Origin: CAZXBB01 sp964638815
GTDB lineage: Bacteria; Planctomycetota; Phycisphaerae; Phycisphaerales; SM1A02
Assembly (NCBI GenBank): GCA_964638815.1
Contig: CAZXBB010000302.1
Span: 1 to 38,783, forward strand
Direction: 5' to 3'
Length of the DNA: 38,783 nt
The notes under the pieces were generated by a model, which had not been told where the DNA came from, made no database searches, and was given only the letters and a program-made list of their open reading frames with translations. Shown in pieces: positions 33,772-38,783 of the stretch; the first letter of the stretch is position 1, and the number at the start of each line of letters is the position of its first letter. The position numbers and the translations under genes were made by a program.

Positions 33772-34148
33772 TGTCGGTCGACATGGAGCAACATCGTCCA
33801 CTCGCCCGACTGCTGATCCGGCTCATGGGCCTCTTCTTCATCATCGGCGGTCTCGACGGCATAATCAGCAACGGCATCGACGTCTATCTGCGTGTTCGCG
33901 CGTTTCACGAGCAAGGGATGCAATATCAGCCGGCCACTGCACTCGCCTGGACCGTCGGTTCGGCATTCAGCTTGCTCGCGGGTCTCTATCTCGCGTTCAA
34001 GGGCGGCGCGGCGCTCGACCTTGTCTTTCATGAGTCGCTGGCAAGGCCCGCCGTACCGTGCCCGGATTGCGGCTTCGATCTTCGCGGCACACCAAGTGAC
34101 GCCCAGAGGTGCCCCGAATGTGGCACCGATCTCCATCGCAAGGCCTGA
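33771..34148 (+). CDS. small membrane protein with C-terminal zinc ribbon
   Basis: This 125-residue protein has two likely membrane helices, LLIRLMGLFFIIGGLDGIIS (about 12-32) and ATALAWTVGSAFSLLAGLYL (about 52-72). A cytoplasmic tail carries a four-Cys zinc ribbon, CPDCGFDLRG then RCPECGTDL (about 93-120). CPxCGxDLRG tails are common on small planctomycete membrane proteins of unknown role. The ATG at 33771 has GGAG 6 nt upstream. It is the first gene after the cassette boundary and is followed by the next gene after 11 bp. Confidence 0.72.
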   Translation: MSVDMEQHRPLARLLIRLMGLFFIIGGLDGIISNGIDVYLRVRAFHEQGMQYQPATALAWTVGSAFSLLAGLYLAFKGGAALDLVFHESLARPAVPCPDCGFDLRGTPSDAQRCPECGTDLHRKA

Positions 34149-34159
34149 TACCTCGACGT

Positions 34160-34564
34160 ATGTCTGTTTGGAACCGATTCAAGAAGCGACGCGCGATCCG
34201 GTCCTATCTCCGACGGCTACCTTCCGTTCTGGTTCGCGTCGGCCGAAAGCGGAGCTACTCGCAGTCGCATGTTCGTGAGGCAGTCACGCGCCTCAAGCTG
34301 AACCACGAGCATATTCACTACGCGTATGCGATGTTCTGCTCGGAGGTGGCGTTCGCCAAGTGGTGCGATACGCAGCACGTTGAGTTCTCTCGTGTTGGCC
34401 TTCGGGAGGAAGTCGCCCGGATGCACTCACTTGGTGACGCCGATTTCTCCGTGCTCGCACTCATTCCCATGGCCGCGAGTCAGGGCGCCGCCGTTACCAG
34501 TGACCTCTCGCACGAATCGGATGCATACGCACACGGTGACTCGTTCGCTGACTCCGGCGAGTAG
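34160..34564 (+). CDS. hypothetical protein, DUF6559-like
   Basis: This 134-residue protein has a basic N-terminus, WNRFKKRRAIRSYLRRLP, then YSQSHVREAVTRLKLNHEHI, YAYAMFCSEVAF and VGLREEVARMHSLGDADFSV. The order (KKRRAIxxYxxxL, YxxxxVxxxV, YAxAMFCS, LRxEvxxxH) is how I remember DUF6559, a family of unknown function; this is from memory only. It lies 11 bp after the zinc-ribbon gene and is probably in the same transcript and cassette. The last ~25 residues are polar and probably disordered. Confidence 0.5.
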   Translation: MSVWNRFKKRRAIRSYLRRLPSVLVRVGRKRSYSQSHVREAVTRLKLNHEHIHYAYAMFCSEVAFAKWCDTQHVEFSRVGLREEVARMHSLGDADFSVLALIPMAASQGAAVTSDLSHESDAYAHGDSFADSGE

Positions 34565-34575
34565 CCATGAACACC

Positions 34576-34752
34576 GGTCGACAACCGGCGGCCGCCAACC
34601 AACGCAAGGAGACGGGCCGCCCGCCGCGCGCCCGGACGCCCAACCGCCGGAGGTCCGGCTGGCGCCGGCCCAATCCGGCTACCATTTCGACGTTGTCTCT
34701 ATGGGCGGAAGGTCGTCGCCTGGCGGCCCGCCCCCTGAGCCTGGTCGCTAGC
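34576..34752 (+). other. attC-like site B (apparently complete, long)
   Basis: It starts with GGTCGACAAC (34576-34585), close to the inverse of the start of its own cassette (GTTAGCGACC at 33722, 8 of 10 positions). Inner arms CGGGCCGCC (from about 34613) and GGCGGCCCG (34722-34730) are perfect complements, with nested hairpins CCGGAC/GTCCGG between them. It ends CCTGGTCGCTAG (34740-34751), 11 nt before the next ATG. At about 177 bp it is longer than usual attC sites. Confidence 0.4.
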
Positions 34753-34762
34753 GGCTTCGTCT

Positions 34763-35374
34763 ATGGAACTGGCGGAAGCCATCCAGATTCTGCGAGCGCT
34801 GTCGGACGGCGTTGATCCCCGTACGGGCGAGCGGGCCGACGACCACAGCCCGTGGCATGATCCCGAAGTCGTGCGAGCGCTTCATTGTGCGCTCGACCAC
34901 CTGCCTGGAACACAGCGCCGCGAGGGTTCGCCCGCACATCGCCCAGCCCGCACCGGCGCTGCGTGGACCGAAAAGGAAGACGCCTATCTCGCTGAGAAGT
35001 TCGGCAACGGCGTGTCAGTCAAGGACCTGGCGGCGAAGCATAGACGCTCCACCGGCGCCATTCGGAGTCGGCTCGTGAAGCTGGGCCTCATCGAACCCGA
35101 TCCAAGCGCTGGCTTCCGGCCGCCTGACGTCAACGACCTCTATCCGGCCATCGTCAAATGCGTAGCGGAAATCCCTGGCCTCTCTGTCTCCGGTGTCGCT
35201 CAAGTGCTTTGCGGCTCGTCATCCAGACGCGTAGCCGCTCACAGCAGCCACGAGTTGTTCGGCAAGTACTCGCAGCTCGGCCGTTCGCAGGTCGTCCCGC
35301 ACGTGCATCATCTTGTCGTTACCGGCAAGCTGCTCGTCCAAGGCAGGTCACTTCGCGTCTCCCCTTCCGAGTAA
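34763..35374 (+). CDS. DNA-binding-like protein with HTH and RQC-like winged-helix segment
   Basis: This 203-residue protein begins MELAEAIQILRALSDGVDPR with TGERADDHSPWHDPEVVRAL, a segment I have seen at the start of RecQ-linked and other helicase-like proteins. The middle (about 70-112) is a Myb/HTH-like unit: AAWTEKEDAYLAEKFGNGVS, then LAAKHRRSTGAIRSRLVKLG. The C-terminal ~75 residues resemble the RQC winged helix of RecQ (VAQVLCGSSSRRVAAHSSHE, then QVVPHVHHLVVTGKLLVQG). No helicase motor is present. It starts 11 nt after the cassette boundary. A regulatory or DNA-structure-binding role is inferred. Confidence 0.6.
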   Translation: MELAEAIQILRALSDGVDPRTGERADDHSPWHDPEVVRALHCALDHLPGTQRREGSPAHRPARTGAAWTEKEDAYLAEKFGNGVSVKDLAAKHRRSTGAIRSRLVKLGLIEPDPSAGFRPPDVNDLYPAIVKCVAEIPGLSVSGVAQVLCGSSSRRVAAHSSHELFGKYSQLGRSQVVPHVHHLVVTGKLLVQGRSLRVSPSE

Positions 35375-35437
35375 CCGCGCCTTCCGGGCCGGCGTGATGC
35401 CTGCCCTTCGACCCTGTGGCTTGATCCTGTGGTTAGC
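35372..35437 (+). other. attC-like site C (short)
   Basis: GAGTAACCGC follows the stop of the 34763 gene; 50 bp later GGCTTGATCCTGTGGTTAGC ends at a GTTAGCC box (35431-35437). The TAACC/GGTTA ends are complementary and the length (66 bp) is normal for attC, but the arms pair poorly elsewhere. The sequence to its right is soon interrupted by MITE copy 6. Confidence 0.3.
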
Positions 35438-35467
35438 CGAGCTCTTCGCGTCGCTGCCTGCTCACTC

Positions 35468-35721
35468 GGATCGATCTGGGGCCGCGTCCTGATTATGGAT
35501 GAGCGCTCCGGCCGCGGAATCACCGGCGTCTCGCGGCCGCTTGCCGTGCAAGGCGGTTGCCGGCAGCGACCCGGCAGTATCCGGATCGACTTGCTGGAGC
35601 GATCGCAGTGAGTTGCTGAGGTTCCCGGCGCGGCCCGTTCGGCACGCGGTACCTGTGGCCCCTCATGCCGGGGCGTCGGCGCTGTGTTCTGGGGCTTCGT
35701 CACGAATCAGGACGCAGCCCT
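35468..35721 (+). mobile_element. MITE-like repeat, copy 6 (complete)
   Basis: The left inverted repeat starts at 35478 (GGGGCCGCGTCCTGATTA, then TGGATGAGCG), and the right repeat ends at 35721 (TCACGAATCAGGACGCAGCC then CT, two changes from copy 4). The element is about 244 bp between the outer ends, shorter than copy 4 because of small internal deletions. Confidence 0.82.
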
Positions 35722-35884
35722 GACCCGCGCGCGACGGCCCGTCGCGCAAACCATTCCGACGTTCGTGACCCGGGAGCTGGAGGCGCTACCATTGAAGGTG
35801 CGTTCGCGAGCCGCGGCGTGAGCAAACTGAGGTCGTCGCCGCGGACGGATGATCTGAGTCCTTTCAAGGAGTGTGAGAGAAACC

Positions 35885-36061
35885 ATGCCTAAGTCTACGA
35901 AAAAGCACCCCAGGAAACCCGCGCCAAAAGGCAAGCCGGTTCAACAGGACGACACCGACCAGTGCGAAACCAATGATGGCAAGCCATCCAGCGGACCGCG
36001 CAAACCCAAATGCCACGAGGGCTACCCGGAACAACAACCCACCGACACAGAAGCAGGCTAG
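35885..36061 (+). CDS. small Lys/Pro-rich protein (58 aa), uncertain
   Basis: The frame from ATG 35885 gives MPKSTKKHPRKPAPKGKPVQ and a polar tail ending PTDTEAG; AAGGAG lies about 13 nt upstream, and a GTG at 35873 is an alternative start. The product is highly basic then acidic, low in hydrophobic residues and probably disordered. Its stop codon lies inside the 26-bp flank shared with copy 5 of the MITE. The opposite strand has a hydrophobic frame, but it starts in the MITE and lacks a ribosome site. Function unknown. Confidence 0.4.
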   Translation: MPKSTKKHPRKPAPKGKPVQQDDTDQCETNDGKPSSGPRKPKCHEGYPEQQPTDTEAG

Positions 36062-36071
36062 CCAGTCGCAG

Positions 36072-36177
36072 GGATCGATCTGGCGCCGCGTCCTGATTGG
36101 TGATGAGCGCTCCGGTCGCGGAATCACCGCGTCTCGCGGGCCGTCCGCCGTGCAAGGCGGTTGCCGGCAGCGACCCG
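36072..36177 (+). mobile_element. MITE-like repeat, copy 7 (left half)
   Basis: GGATCGATCTGGCGCCGCG starts the copy (left repeat with one change at its fourth base); it follows copy 4 to GGTTGCCGGCAGCGACCC and then stops. It is joined directly to attC-like boundary D. The preceding 26 bp are identical to those at copy 5. Confidence 0.78.
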
Positions 36178-36178
36178 A

Positions 36179-36208
36179 CCCGCCCCCTGAGCGTGGTCGT
36201 TAGGTGCC
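36179..36208 (+). other. attC-like cassette boundary D (right half)
   Basis: CCCGCCCCCTGAG and CGTGGTCGTTAG (36179-36203) repeat the end of boundaries A and B with one change, followed by GTGCC. GTTAGGT fits the integron core GTTRRRY. The next ATG is 14 nt on. The left part is replaced by MITE copy 7. Confidence 0.45.
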
Positions 36209-36217
36209 CTCACCCAC

Positions 36218-36739
36218 ATGGATATCGAGGCCCAATTGCGTTCGGCCCTCTTTGCGGACACTCTCGCACTGGAGATCATCGGGCTCCGTGCACACTCTGC
36301 CTCGTGGTACCGGAGGGTTCCGGTCACAGACGCCCGCTACGGCCCATGGCGCAGTGTGGATTTTGTCGACTATCCCCGCTGGCGTGTCCGATCCCCATGT
36401 CTTTATCTTGTATTGGGGAGCGATGGTGGCTTTAGATACGCCGGCGTCTCGATCAACGGTTTGAAGGATCGTTGGAGACTATCGCCCGCCCGGGACGAGC
36501 ATGGCTCGATGCTGGAGCCTCAGTTGTTCCATAATCGCTGCTGGCCCGCGCTTCAAGACGAGCTCATGACAGCGCCCTCGCTCAGATTCGAAGTTCACTC
36601 ACTGTTCGCCGAAGGAATACTCTCCTCACTGCTCGTACCGAACTTGCCACATGAAGAGGCTGCTTCCATCATTCGACTCGCAGAGGACCATGTTCGGCGC
36701 GCACGCTCGCCAGACTTCCTCGGCTGGAATGCGAATTAG
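36218..36739 (+). CDS. hypothetical protein, faint GIY-YIG-like pattern
   Basis: This 173-residue soluble protein has lower GC than most of the window. After an N-terminal helix it reads YLVLGSDGGFRYAGVSINGL with KDRWRLSP, which recalls the GIY-YIG nuclease core (Y-hh...YhGxs...R). A later NRCWPALQDEL and a C-terminal helical part with HEEAASIIRLAEDHVRRA follow. I am not certain of the fold, and the catalytic Glu cannot be placed. It is the first gene after boundary D and is followed 24 bp later by another small gene, probably in the same transcript. Confidence 0.5.
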   Translation: MDIEAQLRSALFADTLALEIIGLRAHSASWYRRVPVTDARYGPWRSVDFVDYPRWRVRSPCLYLVLGSDGGFRYAGVSINGLKDRWRLSPARDEHGSMLEPQLFHNRCWPALQDELMTAPSLRFEVHSLFAEGILSSLLVPNLPHEEAASIIRLAEDHVRRARSPDFLGWNAN

Positions 36740-36763
36740 CCGTACGGCGAGGACCTGATCACC

Positions 36764-37108
36764 GTGGGTCAAGATGCCAGGACAATGGACGAGATCTGCG
36801 AGTTCCTCTTCGCCACTGCGACGCACGAGGACTCGTCGGGACTTGTTCGGTTTACGGCCCAGGGCGATCACGCCACCGGTGTTGTATACACGAGCATGCT
36901 CGTGGGTCACTCGTCGTTACCAAGGGACCTCCACGAACGGGTTACGGTCGAGGTCGAGCGGCAGGTCAGGGCGTTCTTCGCCGACCTGGGTGTCGTCTGC
37001 AAGGCCGTCGAGGATCCACGGTTCGGCCGTTGCTTTGAGCTCGACCTGCCTGGTGAACAACGCGTCCGTTCTTGGGACGAGTTTCGTAACAGGCGCCCGC
37101 TTCCGTAA
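36764..37108 (+). CDS. hypothetical protein (114 aa)
   Basis: The GTG at 36764 has GAGG about 11 nt upstream; an ATG at 36785 (MDEICEFLF) is an alternative. The product is mixed alpha/beta (FTAQGDHATGVVYTSMLVGH, then VTVEVERQVRAFFADLG and CFELDLPGEQRV) without recognisable motifs or membrane segments. It lies 24 bp after the previous gene on the same strand and before the inverted core site at 37167, so it may share a cassette with it. Confidence 0.5.
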   Translation: MGQDARTMDEICEFLFATATHEDSSGLVRFTAQGDHATGVVYTSMLVGHSSLPRDLHERVTVEVERQVRAFFADLGVVCKAVEDPRFGRCFELDLPGEQRVRSWDEFRNRRPLP

Positions 37109-37166
37109 GCGGCTCGTTGCCTGTGCTATTCCGCTCCCTGCTCGCAGCCGCAAGGTTACGTCGCCG

Positions 37167-37229
37167 GGCACCTAACCACACTCCATGCCGAGTCTTGTCA
37201 ACGCCCACGCAGTACGGCGAGGCGTGACT
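37167..37229 (+). other. attC-like left arm E
   Basis: GGCACCTAAC (37167-37176) is the exact inverse of GTTAGGTGCC at boundary D (36199-36208), about 1 kb upstream, as expected for the two ends of one integron cassette. ACCTAAC fits the RYYYAAC core. It is followed by CACACTC and a hairpin with GAGTC...ACGCC and GGCGT-GACTC arms. The right core is not found; a minus-strand gene remnant starts at 37229. Confidence 0.42.
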
Positions 37230-37385
37230 CAGTTCTGCGTCAGCACGCCATGGACGTCGCTGATCACGACACCGCCAAGGGTCCACGTCCCGCCGTTGAA
37301 GGTCACCTTGACCGTCGTGCGCTCGAGCGCGATGGTGACCTTCCCGTCGGGAGGCAGCGCCCCCCAGGCGTTGCGGCCCGAGTCC
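37229..37385 (-). pseudogene. C-terminal remnant of an unknown protein
   Basis: The last ~50 codons before a TGA on the minus strand read as beta-rich protein: GRNAWGALPPDGKVTIALER, TTVKVTFNGG, TWTLGGVVISDVHGVLTQN. Residues upstream in the frame are Ser/Arg-rich and antisense to the HepT gene, so only this end is genuine. No start or family can be given. Confidence 0.4.
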
Positions 37386-37430
37386 GGTTCGCGGCGCGGA
37401 ACCTGCGGAGACCGCTGGGCAAATCTGAGG

Positions 37431-37769
37431 CTACTCGCCGAGGATGATTCCCAATTGCTCGACGAGAGGCGGCAAGTCCGAGCGCACCGTCTCCCACAGA
37501 ATCTCGTGCTCGATGAGGTCGTAGCCGTGAACAAGGAGATTGCGCATCGCGATGGCCTCCCGCCAGGGCACTGCGGGGTGCTGCTCGCGAAACTCCGTCG
37601 GCACGTGCGACGCCGCTTCGCCGATCACCTCGACCAGGCGAACGAGAGCGAGCTGGAGAATCCGATCCTGCCCGAGTTCCTCGATCGTCCGATCGCCGAG
37701 GAGATCGACCGCCTCGGCCGCGTAGTCGCGCATATGGGCCACCCGGATGCGAGGATCATGCCGCGACAT
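37431..37769 (-). CDS. hepT: HepT-like HEPN toxin (module 2)
   Basis: This 112-residue DUF86-type HEPN protein starts MSRHDPRIRVAHMRDYAAEA. The RX4HXY motif is RNLLVHGY (Arg76, His81, Tyr83). EVIGEAASHVPTEFREQHP and VPWREAIAMRN are standard for the short HepT subfamily. The ATG at 37769 is preferred; an upstream start at 37784 is possible. It overlaps the MntA-like gene by 14 bp. Sequence and length differ clearly from module 1, so the two pairs are from different subfamilies and not a recent duplication. Role: predicted RNase toxin held by AMPylation or binding. Confidence 0.9.
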   Translation of the reverse strand: MSRHDPRIRVAHMRDYAAEAVDLLGDRTIEELGQDRILQLALVRLVEVIGEAASHVPTEFREQHPAVPWREAIAMRNLLVHGYDLIEHEILWETVRSDLPPLVEQLGIILGE

Positions 37770-38064
37770 AGACGGGGACCGCATTGTCGATGACTTCGCT
37801 GCGGAAGTAGCGGCTCAGGCTCCTTGGCGTCGCCAGATGCACGTCGCGCCCCATGAGCTCAGCGAGCTCGAGTTGGAGTCGAGCCAGGTCGAACAATCCA
37901 ACCCGGGCCGACGAGGCGAACTCGACAAGCACGTCGACGTCGCTCTTGGGACCGAAGTCACCCCGTACCACGGACCCGAAGAGGGACAGCCGGGTCACGC
38001 CGTGAGCGCGGCATAACTCGGCCAGCCTCTCGAAGTCGATCTGGATCGGGATGCGGGCATTCAT
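37756..38064 (-). CDS. mntA: MntA-like minimal nucleotidyltransferase antitoxin (module 2)
   Basis: This 102-residue minimal nucleotidyltransferase has GSX10DXD in LFGSVVRGDFGPKSDVDVLV (Gly30-Ser31, Asp42, Asp44). LELAELMGRDVHLATPRSLS and the terminal VIDNAVPVYVAA are typical of the short family that pairs with DUF86 proteins. The start is the ATG at 38064. It is the first gene of the pair. MITE copy 8 lies about 100 bp upstream on the other side of the likely promoter. Confidence 0.9.
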   Translation of the reverse strand: MNARIPIQIDFERLAELCRAHGVTRLSLFGSVVRGDFGPKSDVDVLVEFASSARVGLFDLARLQLELAELMGRDVHLATPRSLSRYFRSEVIDNAVPVYVAA

Positions 38065-38168
38065 GTCGGGATTGTACGGCGGATGCTCTTCGACCGGCTG
38101 GAGGAGCGGCCGCTGGCAGGCGATGCCGCGCTTGATAGGCGATGCCGTGGGCGGTGTTGCTGCGTCGG

Positions 38169-38217
38169 GGGATCTGGGACCCCGTCCTGATCAGTGATGA
38201 GCGCTCCGGCCGCGGAA
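38169..38217 (+). mobile_element. MITE-like repeat, copy 8 (left ~50 bp)
   Basis: GGGATCTGGGACCCCGTCC and TGATCAGTGATGAGCGCTCC then GGCCGCGGAAT match the left end of the family with several changes in the first dozen bases. It stops within about 8 bp of the start codon of the small gene at 38225. Confidence 0.65.
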
Positions 38218-38224
38218 TGACGAC

Positions 38225-38404
38225 ATGCGGCCCGACTACGATTTCAGCAATGCGGTCCAAGGCAAGTACGCGAAGCGCTTCCAGGAAGGGAGCAACGTCG
38301 TCGTTCGTTCGCCGGACGTGGCCGAGGCTTTCCCAACGTCCGACGCGGTGAACGCGGCTCTGCGCAAGCTCCTTGAGAAGCACGAAGGCCGCGAGAGCGC
38401 TTAG
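38225..38404 (+). CDS. small conserved protein (59 aa), possible antitoxin-like
   Basis: The ATG at 38225 opens MRPDYDFSNAVQGKYAKRFQ, then EGSNVVVRSPDVAEAFPTSD and AVNAALRKLLEKHEGRESA, stopping at TAG 38402-38404. This matches a common short bacterial family (MRxEYDFSxxxRGKYxxR...NVVVLDPDVAxxFPxSExVNxALR) that is uncharacterised; it is often considered antitoxin-like because of its size and sporadic neighbours, which is inference. No toxin partner is seen beside it. Its upstream region has been replaced by MITE copy 8, so its native promoter is probably gone. Confidence 0.68.
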   Translation: MRPDYDFSNAVQGKYAKRFQEGSNVVVRSPDVAEAFPTSDAVNAALRKLLEKHEGRESA

Positions 38405-38543
38405 CACCGACCGCTCTGCTCTGCCCTGCTCAGCCGCGGCGATGGTCCTGCCTGCCGACGCCTTCGCCTGCCTCGAACACGAGATCTCGAGATCTCCACT
38501 CGTCGGCCGGCGCCGCGACGATTGACGATCGGCGGTCCCGGCT

Positions 38544-38583
38544 GCGCTCGGGCGCTCGGGCGCTCGGGCGCTTGGGCGCTTGG
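38544..38583 (+). repeat. five 8-bp tandem repeats
   Basis: GCGCTCGG occurs three times in a row followed by GCGCTTGG twice. It lies in the non-coding stretch between the small gene and the final CDS; a simple slippage-prone repeat. Confidence 0.8.
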
Positions 38584-38665
38584 GGAATCCCGCGCCACCA
38601 GCCGAGCGCCGCGGGGACCGACCCGGTAGAGTGACGCTCCGGCACTTGCCCCCGGAGTCCTCGCC

Positions 38666-38783
38666 GTGTTCCATCGTCCCGTTCGCGCACTCTCGATCTT
38701 CCTCGCCTCGCTCGCGCCCGCGCTGTGGTCCGCCGCTGCCGATCCCTGGGTGACCTACGTCGGCGCCGGCGCCGGCGCCGACG
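38666..38783 (+). CDS. exported protein, partial (runs off the window)
   Basis: The GTG at 38666 has GGAG about 8 nt upstream and begins MFHRPVRALSIFLASLAPAL with WSAAADPW, a clear signal peptide with an AxA cleavage site, followed by VTYVGAGAGAD. Only 39 codons are in the window. The ADPWVTYxG start reminds me of some secreted ThuA-type planctomycete proteins, but this is too short to assign. Confidence 0.5.
   Translation, partial: MFHRPVRALSIFLASLAPALWSAAADPWVTYVGAGAGAD

Noticed and set aside
35308..35703. Minus-strand frames starting MTKPxNxAPTPRH found in several places (also near 28408 and 31130)
   Set aside because: They recur only because they lie within the MITE copies. Copies differ by frame-breaking indels, so no protein is being conserved.
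35864..36127. Hydrophobic 87-codon minus-strand frame
   Set aside because: It starts inside MITE copy 7, lacks a ribosome site, and is antisense to a Lys/Pro-rich frame whose complement is naturally hydrophobic.
36218..36739. Firm assignment as a GIY-YIG nuclease
   Set aside because: Only the first part of the motif is suggestive, and the catalytic Arg/Glu arrangement cannot be confirmed by eye.
23202..38219. CRISPR array as explanation for the repeated units
   Set aside because: Repeat copies are hundreds of bases long, unevenly spaced by 0.6-3.5 kb with genes in between, and no cas genes are present.
1..38783. tRNA, rRNA and classic rho-independent terminators
   Set aside because: No cloverleaf, rRNA-like stretch or GC-hairpin followed by a T-run was found by reading; weak ones could have been missed.

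Overview
The window is very GC-rich and looks like a planctomycete chromosome, probably class Phycisphaerae (inferred from protein content, not from a marker gene). The main pointers are secreted proteins built of FG-GAP/VCBS repeats that end in a GC-type dockerin tail (DxDGxGxVDxxDLLxVLxxWGxC), Hanks-type Ser/Thr kinases with the kinase-TM-sensor layout common in this phylum, and small proteins with a CPxCGxDLRG zinc ribbon. No rRNA, tRNA, CRISPR array or complete insertion sequence was seen.

Region 1 (1-20.9 kb) is dense and mostly intact. It starts with a FapA/DUF342 protein followed by a PilZ-receiver fusion whose phospho-acceptor Asp is Glu. Then comes a cluster of secreted dockerin-tailed proteins (at 2500, 6505, 12546 and 16165, plus broken ones near 5869 and 8744), interrupted by a large TPR Ser/Thr kinase, and followed by a TPR lipoprotein and a YkgJ-like Cys-cluster protein.

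Region 2 (20.9-25.7 kb) begins with a three-gene operon (a TIGR04255 family protein and two unnamed small proteins) of visibly lower GC. A second Ser/Thr kinase with a FecR-like C-terminus and a decayed REP-type transposase follow.

Region 3 (25.7-32.5 kb) has a zinc metallopeptidase, an unusual secreted protein made of two ~150-residue blocks of VKA repeats, a coiled-coil mini-protein, DinB, an endonuclease/exonuclease/phosphatase lipoprotein, a macrodomain protein and an AI-2E-type permease. A partial copy of the permease gene lies next to a transposable repeat.

Region 4 (32.5-38.8 kb) is an accessory patch: two HEPN/MNT (HepT/MntA) toxin-antitoxin pairs and a run of small same-strand genes separated by boundaries that resemble integron attC sites. 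A signal peptide-bearing CDS runs off the right end.

Two structures cut across regions 2-4. One is a dispersed MITE-like repeat (about 245-270 bp when complete, ~22-bp terminal inverted repeats), present as eight full or broken copies between 23.2 and 38.2 kb and often sitting exactly at gene-fragment junctions. The other is the cassette-like set of boundaries between 33.6 and 37.2 kb, where a start motif GTTAGGTGCC is matched 1 kb later by its inverse GGCACCTAAC. Together they suggest a region of repeated gain, loss and truncation of small genes, but no integrase and no matching full transposase lies in the window. Several frameshifts and abrupt remnants could also be assembly or sequencing errors if this is a metagenome-derived contig.
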